Of a stretch of DNA of 64,000 nt, positions 10,096 through 18,583 are shown piece after piece (the stretch's first letter is position 1; every line of letters starts with the position of its first letter). Position numbers and translations under genes: made by a program. The notes beneath the pieces are model-generated. The model searched no databases. It saw only the letters and a program-made list of their open reading frames with translations, and was not told the origin of the DNA. The stretch lies in NCBI GenBank assembly GCA_963741565.1, contig CAVUIK010000002.1, forward strand, positions 248,001-312,000, given 5' to 3'. This DNA is from Ga0077555 sp963741565 (GTDB lineage: Bacteria; Pseudomonadota; Alphaproteobacteria; Rhizobiales; Hyphomicrobiaceae).

Positions 10096-10767
10096 ATGGT
10101 CGGCAGTGATCATCCAGCGTTCGACAAGCAAATCAATCCCGAGACATTCACCCCACCGCCGTTCGCTCTCGATCGGGGCACGGGAGCCTCTCGATCTGGC
10201 GCGGCAGAGCCGGCGCTACCCGGCGCGGGACTGTCCGGGCTCGAGGCGTTGTTGAAGGAGCAAGGCGGCAAAGGTCACCCGCCCGTCGACAAATGGAACC
10301 CGCCCTATTGCGGCGACATCGGCATGGCGATCCGCCGCGACGGCACCTGGATGTATCAGAACAGTCCGATCGGCCGGAAGCCGCTGGTGCGCTTGTTCTC
10401 GACGGTGCTGCGCCGGGACGCAGATGGCCGCCACTACCTGGTGACGCCGGCTGAAAAGGTCGACGTGGCGGTCGAGGACGCGCCGTTCCTCGCCGTCGAG
10501 ATGGAAGTCACGGGTGAGGGCGCCGCCCAGACCCTGACCTTCCGCACCAATGTCGACGACGTCGTGCGCTGCGGCCCAGCCAATCCGTTGCGCTTCGAGA
10601 TCGAGGCCGGCAGCGGCGGCCTCAAACCCTATCTGCTGGTCCGCGGACGCCTCGAGGCGCTGGTCACGCGCGCGGTCTACTACGATCTCGTAGAGCTGGC
10701 CGTCGAGCACGACCGCCACCTCGGCCTCTGGAGCGCTGGCGCCTTTTTCCAGATGCCGGCGGGGTAG
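10096..10767 (+). CDS. DUF1285 domain-containing protein
   Basis: About 223 residues from the ATG at 10096, preceded by AAGGGACGG. The DUF1285 core is obvious: WNPPYCGDIGMAIRRDGTWMYQNSPIGRKPLVRLFSTVLRRD, then YLVTPAEKVDVAVEDAPFLA and a C-terminal ARAVYYDLVELAVE-like region ending in GLWSAGAFFQM. Function unknown; in Alphaproteobacteria the gene is consistently divergent from, or adjacent to, moxR-DUF58 as it is here, which suggests a shared process. No signal peptide, so cytoplasmic. The N-terminal ~60 residues are low-complexity and Pro/Gly-rich compared with the core. Confidence 0.9.
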   Translation: MVGSDHPAFDKQINPETFTPPPFALDRGTGASRSGAAEPALPGAGLSGLEALLKEQGGKGHPPVDKWNPPYCGDIGMAIRRDGTWMYQNSPIGRKPLVRLFSTVLRRDADGRHYLVTPAEKVDVAVEDAPFLAVEMEVTGEGAAQTLTFRTNVDDVVRCGPANPLRFEIEAGSGGLKPYLLVRGRLEALVTRAVYYDLVELAVEHDRHLGLWSAGAFFQMPAG

Positions 10768-10876
10768 GTTGGGGCGGGCGTCATGGTCGGCCAGGAGGGG
10801 ACGAATCAATTCGCACGAATTGTGCGTCGCTCAATGATAGTTTCAAAACTTCGCCCGAAAACCCATCCTCTTGCGT

Positions 10877-10911
10877 CCCCGGCCGGAGCGCGGTAGCGCG
10901 GAGAGCCGGGG
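10877..10911. repeat. palindromic element CCCCGGC...GCCGGGG
   Basis: An imperfect hairpin with outer arms CCCCGGC (10877-10883) and GCCGGGG (10905-10911) and an inner CGCG-GTAG-CGCG turn. It lies between the DUF1285 gene and the GIY-YIG remnant. It resembles the palindromic intergenic units common in Bradyrhizobium-like genomes. There is no T-run, so it is not an ordinary terminator. Confidence 0.6.
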
Positions 10912-10943
10912 TCTTCACCGCTCGAAGTGGAGCCCGAGTTCCG

Positions 10944-11045
10944 ATGCCGATCGCGCAAGAGAAGACGTACTGGGTCTATATCGCCGCGAGCAAGCCGCGC
11001 GGCGTGCTCTACGTCGGCATGACCAGCGATCTCGCAGGCCGGAGC
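10944..11045 (+). pseudogene. truncated GIY-YIG nuclease remnant
   Basis: From the ATG at 10944 the frame reads EKTYWVYIAASKPRGVLYVGMTSDLAGR, which is the first quarter of a standalone GIY-YIG endonuclease (GIY-YIG here as VYI...LYVG). Intact relatives continue for another ~65 residues with an Arg/His/Glu active site. Here the similarity stops near 11030-11045 and the frame continues antisense into the neighbouring binding-protein gene, which is not meaningful. The catalytic residues are gone, so this is a broken gene, probably cut when the adjacent region was rearranged. Confidence 0.65.
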
Positions 11046-11066
11046 TGCCAACTGCGGCACGCCGGC

Positions 11067-12080
11067 TCATTCCTTGCGCGCCATCCCGAGCTTGGTGACC
11101 AAGTCCTTCTGGATCGCCACCTGCTCGGCGACGAAGCGGGTGTAGTCCTCGGGCCCCAGGTAGCGGCGCGGGTAGTCGTAGGTCTTGGCGAGTGCGACCA
11201 CCCTCGGGTCGTCGAGCGCTTGCTTGAAGGCGTCATGCAGGCGCTTGACGATCGCTGGGTCCATGCCCTTGGGGCCGGCGAGGCCGATCGGCGTGTCGAT
11301 GACGAAATTGAAGCCCGCTTCCTTGAGCGTCGGCACGGTCGGCCAGCGCGCATTGCGCTCGGCCGTCCACAACACCAGAAGGCGGAACTTGCCGGCGTCG
11401 ACCATGGGTGCCCAGTGGGTCCCGTCGGCAGCCGCCATCACATGTCCGCCCTCGAGGGCAGCCGAGTTCTCGGGCCCGCCCTTGAAGGGGATATGGGTTA
11501 GCTTGACGCCGGCCTGCAGCGCGATCTGCTCCATGCCGAGGTGGGGCGAACTGGCCGAGCCCAGCGTGGCATAGGTCAACTTGCCGGGGTTAGCACGCGC
11601 GAACACGACCAGATCATTGAAGGTCTTGAACGGGCTGTCGGCCCGCACGACTACCCCCATCGTAACGCCGGTCAGGTTGATGATGTAGGAGAAGTCTCGC
11701 AGCGGGTCGTAGGTCGTCTTCTGCATGAACGGGAAGCGGAACAGGGACGTCCCGATCATGCTGATCGTGTAGCCGTCTGGCCTGGCGTTGGCGGCCATGG
11801 TTGCCGGCCCAAGCGTGCCCGTGCCACCGACGCGGTTGTCGACAACGATCGGCTGGCCAAGCGACTTCGACGCCGCCTCCGCCAGCGCCCGATGCCAGAT
11901 ATCCAATCCGGTGCCGGCCGGGAGCGGCATGATCAGCGTGATCGGCTTCTCAGGGAACTTGGCGGCGGCTCCCTGGGCCGAGGCGGGGGTCGTCAGCGCC
12001 GCTGGCGCGAGCCCCGCGGTCGCGACGCCGGTGAACACGATCGCAGCAGTTGCCGCTGCGAGAAAGCGACGACGATCCAT
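11067..12080 (-). CDS. Bug/TctC family tripartite tricarboxylate-type solute-binding protein
   Basis: 337 residues. A signal peptide (MDRRRFLAAATAAIVFTGVATAGLAPAA..., cleavage near ASAQG) is followed by the family hallmark FPEKPITLIMPLPAGTGLDIWHRALA and VVDNRVGGTGTLGPATMA. RRRF at the N-terminus could serve twin-arginine export. Bug proteins bind carboxylates in the periplasm for a TctA/TctB transporter, but no tctA or tctB gene is seen in this window, so it is an orphan receptor. It is divergent from the wHTH-TPR regulator gene (165 nt between starts). Substrate cannot be assigned. Confidence 0.9.
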   Translation of the reverse strand: MDRRRFLAAATAAIVFTGVATAGLAPAALTTPASAQGAAAKFPEKPITLIMPLPAGTGLDIWHRALAEAASKSLGQPIVVDNRVGGTGTLGPATMAANARPDGYTISMIGTSLFRFPFMQKTTYDPLRDFSYIINLTGVTMGVVVRADSPFKTFNDLVVFARANPGKLTYATLGSASSPHLGMEQIALQAGVKLTHIPFKGGPENSAALEGGHVMAAADGTHWAPMVDAGKFRLLVLWTAERNARWPTVPTLKEAGFNFVIDTPIGLAGPKGMDPAIVKRLHDAFKQALDDPRVVALAKTYDYPRRYLGPEDYTRFVAEQVAIQKDLVTKLGMARKE

Positions 12081-12244
12081 GCTACTCTTCCTCCGAACGG
12101 GTGTTCCTGCTCGAGGGAAGAGCTGACCACGAACCGCCGGCCTCAGTCATGAGAGTTCGCTCAAACTTGGCTCAAGACAGCGTTAGAAATCTCTGCGCGG
12201 GAGGGTCTGACACCGCCGCTGACAGCAATCAACAGGCCACAGTG

Positions 12245-13816
12245 ATGACGCTGAAGTCGCTCAGGTTCGCCAACTTCACACTCGACCTGGAGCGGCTGTG
12301 CCTGCAGGGGCCAGCCGGTGAGGTGGACCTCAGGCGCAAGAGCTTCGAGGTATTGCGCTACCTGGTCGAGCATGCCGGCCGGGTCGTGCCCAAAGACGAG
12401 GTCATGAGTGCGGTGTGGCCTGACGTTACGGTCGGCGATGACTTATTGACCCAGTGCATCTGGGAGATCCGTCGCGCAATCGGCGACCAGGATCAGCGGA
12501 TCATCAAGACGGTGCCGCGGCGCGGCTATCTCTTCGCCGCCGATGTCACCCGCCATGAGCACGACGAGCCTCGACGGCAGCAGAGCGGCGCGGAGGCCGT
12601 GACTGAACGAGCCGTGGCCGACCTGCCCTCGATCGCTGTTCTCGCCTTCGACAACATGAGTGGCGACGCGAGCCAGGAGTACTTCAGCGACGGCATCACC
12701 GAGGACATCATCACCGAGTTGTCGCGGTTCTCCGAGCTGCTCGTCATCGCCCGCAACTCGAGCTTCCGGTACAAAGGCCAGTCCGTCGACGTAAGGCAGG
12801 TCGGACGCGAGCTTGGCGTGCGCTATGTGCTGGAGGGCAGCGTCCGCTGCGCCGGCGACCGCATCCGCATCAGCGCCCAGCTCGTCGACGCCACGACCGG
12901 AGCGCACCGCTGGGCCGAGCGCTACGATCGCAAGCTCGAGGGCACCTTTGCGGTCCAGGATGAGGTCGTTCGCATGATCGCGGCAGTGCTCGCCGTCCAT
13001 GTGAACAAGGCGGAAACCGACCGCGTGCTCGCCGCCCCGCCCGCGACATGGCAGGCCTATGATTACTACCTGCGGGCTGCGGATGTTCTGGCCTTCTACA
13101 ATTCGTCGTTCAACAAAGATGATCTTCTTGCCGGGCGGCGTCTCCTTCGGCAGGCCCTGGCGATCGACCCCAACTACGCCCGCGTGCATGCCGCTCTTGC
13201 ATTGACCAATGTGTCTGTGTGGCACCATCGTTGGGACGACGATGGACCATGGGCCACCGGCCTCGACCGCGCCTACCAGTCCGCTCACGAGGCCGTACGG
13301 CTCGGCCCTAATCTGCCGGAGGCCCATGTCGCGCTTGGCTGGGCCCTGACCTTTATGCGCCGGTATGAAGCAGCCATCGCCGAGTTCGAGCGAGCGTTGC
13401 TGCTGAACCCCAATCTTACTCACTATCATTTTGCGCATACCCTCGTGTTTGCAGGCGAGCCGGCACGGGCCATTCAATCGATCGAGGCGCATATGCGGAT
13501 TGATCCGTTCTATCAGCCCCGCGCACCCGGTATTCTGGGTCACGCCTGCTATATGCTCAAACGGTACGCGGACGCCCTGCCGCATTTGCAGGAGTGCGTG
13601 TCGCGGGCGCCGAACATGGCGGCCAACCGTCGCTGGTTGGCCGCCACCTATGCCCAACTGGTTCAACTCGACAGCGCCAGGATCGAGGCCGCGGAGGCGA
13701 TGCGGATCGATCCTTGGTGCACGATCAGCCAGAATCTTTTTGTGAAAATCTGCAAGCGCCCCGAGGACGCTGAGCACGTCAAGGATGGCCTGCGCAAGGC
13801 GGGATTTCCAGAGTGA
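12245..13816 (+). CDS. winged-helix DNA-binding TolB-like TPR protein (CadC-type)
   Basis: About 523 residues from the ATG at 12245; an earlier in-frame ATG at 12149 is possible. Residues ~1-95 are an OmpR/CadC-type winged helix (FELRRKSF-like: DLRRKSFEVLRYLVEHAGRV, then ELRRAIGD-like WEIRRAIGDQDQRIIKTVPRRGYLF). Residues ~120-235 match the TolB-like N-domain found in adenylate-cyclase-associated regulators (SIAVLAFDNMSGDASQEYFSDGITEDIITELSRF). The rest holds TPR-type repeats (LLRQALAIDPNYARVHAALA, EAVRLGPNLPEAHVALGWALTF, FERALLLNPNL). No adenylate cyclase catalytic domain and no clear membrane segment. It probably regulates neighbouring genes such as the divergent Bug gene, but the signal is unknown. 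Confidence 0.85.
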   Translation: MTLKSLRFANFTLDLERLCLQGPAGEVDLRRKSFEVLRYLVEHAGRVVPKDEVMSAVWPDVTVGDDLLTQCIWEIRRAIGDQDQRIIKTVPRRGYLFAADVTRHEHDEPRRQQSGAEAVTERAVADLPSIAVLAFDNMSGDASQEYFSDGITEDIITELSRFSELLVIARNSSFRYKGQSVDVRQVGRELGVRYVLEGSVRCAGDRIRISAQLVDATTGAHRWAERYDRKLEGTFAVQDEVVRMIAAVLAVHVNKAETDRVLAAPPATWQAYDYYLRAADVLAFYNSSFNKDDLLAGRRLLRQALAIDPNYARVHAALALTNVSVWHHRWDDDGPWATGLDRAYQSAHEAVRLGPNLPEAHVALGWALTFMRRYEAAIAEFERALLLNPNLTHYHFAHTLVFAGEPARAIQSIEAHMRIDPFYQPRAPGILGHACYMLKRYADALPHLQECVSRAPNMAANRRWLAATYAQLVQLDSARIEAAEAMRIDPWCTISQNLFVKICKRPEDAEHVKDGLRKAGFPE

Positions 13817-14167
13817 TCGGGAGGTTGCCGCGCGAGCCGACGAGCGCGCTCCCAGCATGCGGCGGACTTTGGCTTTTTGGTGTGCAGCAGCCGTCGTTGT
13901 GCGGGCAGCGAACTGTCGGCTTGGGGTCGCTTGCGACTTTGTAGTTCGGCGCGCCGCGTTCGGCCAGGCACCAGGTCTCTTGGCCGCAAGTTACCGCCTC
14001 GCAGCCCGCCGCCCCCGTCCCCAGCCCTTCCTCCCGGCGGTTTTCATGCTAACGTAGCCTTAGGTCTGCGCGCGCCGGATGCCCTCCGACGGGGCATGCG
14101 TGCGTCAACCGCTGCATTCTAGGCCGTCCGGCCCATCACTTCCGGCACCCAACGAGGGAATTTGATC
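13817..14167. other. intergenic region without a recognised gene
   Basis: About 350 bases between the regulator and the molybdenum subunit gene. Short open frames exist but show no protein-like features. I see no tRNA or clear terminator. The 3' end holds the GAGGGAA ribosome-binding site of the next gene, so a promoter is expected here. Confidence 0.4.
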
Positions 14168-16429
14168 ATGAACGACAGCACCCCGGCACCCCAAAACAAT
14201 AAATGGATCGGCCAGCGGACCATCCGTCCCGACGGCGAGGACAAGGTGACCGGCCGCGCGGCCTATTCCGCCGACACCAAGCTACCCAACATGATCTGGG
14301 GCAAGGTGCTCCGCAGCCCCCACGCCCACGCCCGCATCAAGTCGATCAACACGGCAAAAGCCGAGGCGCTGGAGGGCGTCAAGGCCGTAATGACCTCGAA
14401 GGATCTGGTGCCGTTCCCGCTCGACAAGCCTGTGGCGCTCGGCATCCAGGACATGCGCTGGATGAGCCGCAACATCATGGCGCAGGGCAAGGTGCTGTTC
14501 GCCGGCCACCCCGTTGCCGCCGTCGCTGCCACCACCCAGAGCATCGCGCGGCAGGCGTTGAAGCTGATCGAGGTCGAGTACGAGGTGCTGCCCTTCTCGA
14601 TCGACGTCGAGGACGCGATCAAGCCCGGCGCGCCGATCGTGCACGACCACATCAAGTTCCAAGATAAGCCGTCGAACATCGCCGGCACCCTCGAACACAA
14701 GCTCGGCGACGTCGAGGCGGGCTTCAAAGACGCCGAGGTGATCGTCGAGCGCAACTTCAAGACCGAGGCCGTGCACCAGGGCTACATCGAGCCGCACGGT
14801 TGCCTCGTCAGCGTCGGCAAGGACGGCAAGACCACGATCTGGAGCTCGAGCCAGGGCCAGTTCATGGTCCGCGCCATGTGCTCGTTGCTGACGGGCATCG
14901 ATCAGTCCGACATCCGCGCCATTCCCGCCGAAATCGGCGGCGGCTTCGGCGGCAAGACCATTGTCTACCTGGAGCCGGTCGCCCTCGTTCTTTCGAAGAA
15001 GTCGGGACGCCCCGTGAAAATGGTCATGACCCGCGAGGAGGTGTTCCGCGCTTCGGGTCCAACATCGGGCTCGACGAGCACGGTCAAGATCGGCGCCAAG
15101 AAGGACGGCACTATCGTTGCTGGCAAGGGCACGTTCTATCTCCAAGCCGGCGCCTTCCCGGGCTCGCCGATCCGCGGTGCCGCCGGTTGCTGCTTCGCCC
15201 CCTACAACATCGCCAACACCCATACGCTCGGCTACGACGTGGTTTCGAATCGCTCGAAGGTCGCGGCCTATCGTGCGCCCGGCGCGCCGATCGGCGCCCA
15301 TGCCGTCGAGTGCGTGCTCGATGAACTCGCCGCCAAGCTGAAAATGGACCCGCTCGCGCTGCGCCTGAAGAACGCCGCCAAGCAAGGCACCAAGGCGACG
15401 CACGGCCCCGTCTATCCGGTCATCGGCTACGAGCAGACGCTGAAGGCGGCCATGGAGCATCCGCACTACAAGGCGCCTCTGGGCAAGAACCAGGGGCGTG
15501 GTGTCGCCTCGGGCTTCTGGTTCAATGCGGGCGGCGAATTGAGCGCTCAGGTCAACATCGCCGAAGACGGCTCGGTGACGGTAATCACGGGCCATCCCGA
15601 CATCGGCGGCTCCCGCGCCTCGACGGCCAATATCGCGGCGGAATTGCTCGGCATCGACTACAAGAAGGTGCAAGTGCTGATCGGTGATACGTCGATGATC
15701 GGCTTTTCGAACCTCACCGGGGGCAGTCGCGTGACTTTCGCCTCGGCCATGGTCGTGACATCAGCGACGCAGAGCGTGATCAAGACGCTGCGCGAGCGTG
15801 CCGCCAAGATCTGGAAGATCGATGCTGAAGCCGTTGTCTGGGAGAACGGCGAGGCCCGTCCTGCCGGCGACAACGCGGGCAAGTTCCCGCCGCTGTCGCT
15901 GCCCCAGATCGCAGCCCAGGCCAACGCGACGGGAGGACCCATCGGCCACGGCTCGCAGCAGACCACGGGCGGCGCCGAGGGCGGCTTTGCTACGCACATC
16001 TGCGACGTCGAGGTCGATCCCGAGACCGGCAAGGTGACCGTGGTGCGCTATACCTCGTTCCAGGACGTTGGCCGCGCGATCCATCCAAGCTACTGTGAGG
16101 GCCAGTTGCAGGGCGGCGCCGCGCAAGGCATCGGCTGGGCACTCAACGAGGAATACATCTACGACAAGAGCGGCAAGCTCGATAATGCCGGTTTCCTGGA
16201 TTATCGCATTCCCGTGGCATCGGACTTGCCGATGCTCGACAGCGTGCTTATCGAGGTTCCCAATCCGAAGCACCCGCAGGGCGTGCGCGGTGTCGGCGAG
16301 GTTTGCCTGGTTACGGCCGTCCCTGCGGTGGCCAACGCCGTCAACAACGCCGTCGGGCTGCGCCTGTCCAGCCTGCCGATGTCGCCGCCGAAGGTGCTCG
16401 CAGGCATGAAGAGCGCGAGGAAGGCATAA
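14168..16429 (+). CDS. xanthine dehydrogenase family molybdopterin-binding subunit (orphan)
   Basis: 753 residues, the usual length for the large subunit. The N-terminal domain begins IRPDGEDKVTGRAAYSADTKLPNMIWGKVLRSPHAHARI, typical of aldehyde oxidase/xanthine dehydrogenase a/b hammerhead regions. The cofactor-binding motif EIGGGFGGKT is near residue 257 and the catalytic glutamate is in GVRGVGE near residue 709. These enzymes hydroxylate C-H bonds next to a heteroatom or carbonyl, passing electrons through separate [2Fe-2S] and FAD subunits. Neither partner gene is adjacent, so it must borrow partners or act differently. ATG at 14168 has GAGGGAA upstream; a TTG at 14162 is less likely. No signal peptide. 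Confidence 0.9.
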   Translation: MNDSTPAPQNNKWIGQRTIRPDGEDKVTGRAAYSADTKLPNMIWGKVLRSPHAHARIKSINTAKAEALEGVKAVMTSKDLVPFPLDKPVALGIQDMRWMSRNIMAQGKVLFAGHPVAAVAATTQSIARQALKLIEVEYEVLPFSIDVEDAIKPGAPIVHDHIKFQDKPSNIAGTLEHKLGDVEAGFKDAEVIVERNFKTEAVHQGYIEPHGCLVSVGKDGKTTIWSSSQGQFMVRAMCSLLTGIDQSDIRAIPAEIGGGFGGKTIVYLEPVALVLSKKSGRPVKMVMTREEVFRASGPTSGSTSTVKIGAKKDGTIVAGKGTFYLQAGAFPGSPIRGAAGCCFAPYNIANTHTLGYDVVSNRSKVAAYRAPGAPIGAHAVECVLDELAAKLKMDPLALRLKNAAKQGTKATHGPVYPVIGYEQTLKAAMEHPHYKAPLGKNQGRGVASGFWFNAGGELSAQVNIAEDGSVTVITGHPDIGGSRASTANIAAELLGIDYKKVQVLIGDTSMIGFSNLTGGSRVTFASAMVVTSATQSVIKTLRERAAKIWKIDAEAVVWENGEARPAGDNAGKFPPLSLPQIAAQANATGGPIGHGSQQTTGGAEGGFATHICDVEVDPETGKVTVVRYTSFQDVGRAIHPSYCEGQLQGGAAQGIGWALNEEYIYDKSGKLDNAGFLDYRIPVASDLPMLDSVLIEVPNPKHPQGVRGVGEVCLVTAVPAVANAVNNAVGLRLSSLPMSPPKVLAGMKSARKA

Positions 16430-16464
16430 CGCCGCTTCGCACGACAGCCACACAACCAAACAAG

Positions 16465-16493
16465 CGGCATCCGGGTTCCCGGGTGCCGTTTTT
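16465..16493 (+). terminator. Rho-independent terminator after the molybdenum subunit gene
   Basis: A GC-rich stem CGGCATCCGGG (16465-16475) pairs with CCCGGGTGCCG (16478-16488) with one G-T wobble and is followed by TTTTTC. It lies 36 nt after the stop codon. Confidence 0.8.
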
Positions 16494-16544
16494 CATTCGC
16501 GGTGCTAACGTCGAATGATCGGGCTGCTGCTGGGAGAGATCGGT

Positions 16545-17219
16545 ATGGCCAAGACGCGCGGAACCGGGATGCTGATGGTGTGGACGGATGTCGACGCCGC
16601 TCACGAGGCCGAGTTCAACCGCTGGTACGACGAGGAGCATATGAAGCGCCTGCTCGCCATTCCCGGCTTTCTCTCGGGCGGGCGATATGTGGCGCTGCGC
16701 GGCGGGCCGAAGTATCTCGCGATGTATGAGCTTGAGGATTACAACGTGCTCAGGACATCGGCCTTCCTCGACACCGTTCGCTACCAACCGTCGGCCGGCC
16801 GCCAAAAAACGTCGGGCGGCCACATCGGGCGCAACTATCTCCTCAATGCCTACCGCCAGATCTTTCCGGTCCGCACCCAGCCCATCGAGAGCACACACGG
16901 GCCCGCACCTTATCTCCAGATCGGGCGTATGAGCGTCTCGCAGGCCAATGAAGACGAATGGAACGCCTGGTACAACACTGCCTACATTCCGCCCTATCTG
17001 AAGGTGCCGGGTGTGATCAATGCACGCCGTTACACCGCGATCGACTGCGAGCCGAAGTACATGACCGTCTACGAACTCGAGCACCCCGACGTCGCGGAGA
17101 CCGCGCCCTGGAATGCGGCGCAGAGTTCAAATCCGTGGACCTTGCGTGCTCGTCCGATGATGCGCCATGACGCCGGTTCGCCGGGTGTCTTCAAGCGTAT
17201 CTGGCCGAGCCCGGCTTGA
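16545..17219 (+). CDS. EthD/DUF4286-like duplicated dimeric alpha-beta barrel protein
   Basis: 224 residues from the ATG at 16545, with GGGAGAG upstream. The protein is an internal duplication: the first half holds FNRWYDEEHMKRLLAIPGF...GGPKYLAMYELEDYNV and the second WNAWYNTAYIPPYLKVPGV...CEPKYMTVYELEHPDV, each a ferredoxin-like half with a conserved WY and YELE motif. Such repeats form a dimeric alpha-beta barrel in EthD- and antibiotic-monooxygenase-like families. No enzymatic role can be named; proteins of this type often accompany catabolic oxidoreductases, and here it lies between the molybdenum subunit and a thiolase-like gene. No signal peptide. Confidence 0.75.
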   Translation: MAKTRGTGMLMVWTDVDAAHEAEFNRWYDEEHMKRLLAIPGFLSGGRYVALRGGPKYLAMYELEDYNVLRTSAFLDTVRYQPSAGRQKTSGGHIGRNYLLNAYRQIFPVRTQPIESTHGPAPYLQIGRMSVSQANEDEWNAWYNTAYIPPYLKVPGVINARRYTAIDCEPKYMTVYELEHPDVAETAPWNAAQSSNPWTLRARPMMRHDAGSPGVFKRIWPSPA

Positions 17220-17321
17220 TCGGCGAGGGTTGCACGGCGCGCGGCTGCGCCCGACAACCGGCTTGACAACCGGCTGGGTCGATCCGCACGCTGGCTCCCT
17301 GATGATCCCGGGAGAAGCCCC

Positions 17322-18578
17322 ATGACCACGCATGGCGATATCGATGCCTCGAGCCCCAAGCACTTGGCGGACAAGTACGCCATCGTTGGTGTGGGCGAGA
17401 CGGCCTATCTGCGCGGCGGTGGCCGCACGACGCGGGCGATGGCGACCACGGCCATCGCCAACGCCATGGCGGACGCCGGCCTCACGAACACCGACGTCGA
17501 CGGCATGCTGTCCTATTCGGGCGGCAACTCCACGCCGTCGCCGTTCATCGCTGGCGATCTCGGCATCCGCCTGAATTTCTACATGGACGTGTTCGGCGGC
17601 GGCTCGTCGATCGAAGCGCTGATCGGCATCGCGACCGGCGTCATCGAGGCGGGAATGTGCAACACCGTCGCCATCTTCCGCTCGATGAACGGCTTTTCGC
17701 AGGTGCGCATCGGTGGCACTGGCGCGCGCTCTGCCGTCCCCGTCAAGGGCGACGAGATCCACCAGCGCGCCTATGGCTGGCAAAGTGCCGGTCAGATGTT
17801 TGCGCCGACCTTCATGCGCCACATGTACGACTACGGGACCAAGCCGGAGCAGGTCGCGATGGTCAAGGTCGTGCACTCCGAGCACGCCTCGAACAACCCG
17901 AAAGCGTTCTACAAGAAGCGATACACCGTCGACGAGGTGCTCTCCTCGCGCATCATCTGCAAGCCGCTGCACCTACTCGACTGCTGCGTCGAGACGGACA
18001 ATGGCACCGCCATCATCGTCACCCGCACCGAACGCGCCCGCGACCTGCGCCAGCGGCCAGCGCTGATCCGCTCTGTAGTCGGGCGGTGCTGCAAGCCGCG
18101 CATCGATATGCACTATCAGCACGGGCCGATCTCGACGGTCGCCGGCCACTACGGCAAGAATATCCTGTGGCCCAATGCCGGCTTGGGACCTGAGGATGTC
18201 GATGTGACGGGCTCCTATGACGCCTTCACGTTTACGACGATGCTTCAGCTCGAGGACTACGGCTTCTGCAAGAAGGGCGAGGGCGGCGCCTACGTTTCGG
18301 ATGGCTCGACGCGGCTTGGTGGACGGCGGCCCAACAACACGTCGGGCGGCCATCTCTGCGAAGGCTATACGCACGGCATGAACATGGTCATCGAGAACGT
18401 GCGCCAGCTGCGGGGCGAGGTCGACGACAGCTGTCCGATCGGTGCGGACGGCAAGCGCCGCCACACCTACGATTACGCGCAAGGCGGTTGCCGCCAGGTG
18501 AAGGACGCGGAAGTGACCGCGAACCTCGGTTGGGCGATGCCGGGCACGGGCTCCGCGATGGTCATGGTGAAGGGGTGA
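17322..18578 (+). CDS. thiolase-fold protein, Ltp2-like, lacking the thiolase cysteine
   Basis: 418 residues with a thiolase fold (YAIVGVGETAYLRGGG at the N-terminus). At the position of the nucleophilic cysteine of thiolases the sequence is DVFGGGSSIEAL (around residue 90), without Cys. Motifs of lipid-transfer-protein-like thiolases remain: SYDAFTFTTMLQLEDYGFCKKGEGG near residue 298 and EGYTHGMN near 347, each with a conserved tyrosine. In actinobacterial Ltp2, tyrosines in these places act in retro-aldol cleavage of acyl-CoA side chains together with a DUF35 partner. The next gene, 5 nt downstream, is DUF35-like, which fits such a pair. Activity here is inferred. Confidence 0.8.
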   Translation: MTTHGDIDASSPKHLADKYAIVGVGETAYLRGGGRTTRAMATTAIANAMADAGLTNTDVDGMLSYSGGNSTPSPFIAGDLGIRLNFYMDVFGGGSSIEALIGIATGVIEAGMCNTVAIFRSMNGFSQVRIGGTGARSAVPVKGDEIHQRAYGWQSAGQMFAPTFMRHMYDYGTKPEQVAMVKVVHSEHASNNPKAFYKKRYTVDEVLSSRIICKPLHLLDCCVETDNGTAIIVTRTERARDLRQRPALIRSVVGRCCKPRIDMHYQHGPISTVAGHYGKNILWPNAGLGPEDVDVTGSYDAFTFTTMLQLEDYGFCKKGEGGAYVSDGSTRLGGRRPNNTSGGHLCEGYTHGMNMVIENVRQLRGEVDDSCPIGADGKRRHTYDYAQGGCRQVKDAEVTANLGWAMPGTGSAMVMVKG

Positions 18579-18583
18579 CGGCA

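Noticed and set aside
12443..13858. 471-residue minus-strand frame opposite the regulator gene
   Set aside because: Shadow; the plus strand encodes winged-helix, TolB-like and TPR motifs.
14282..15673. 463-residue minus-strand frame within the molybdenum subunit gene
   Set aside because: Shadow in GC-rich coding DNA; contains no recognisable motif.
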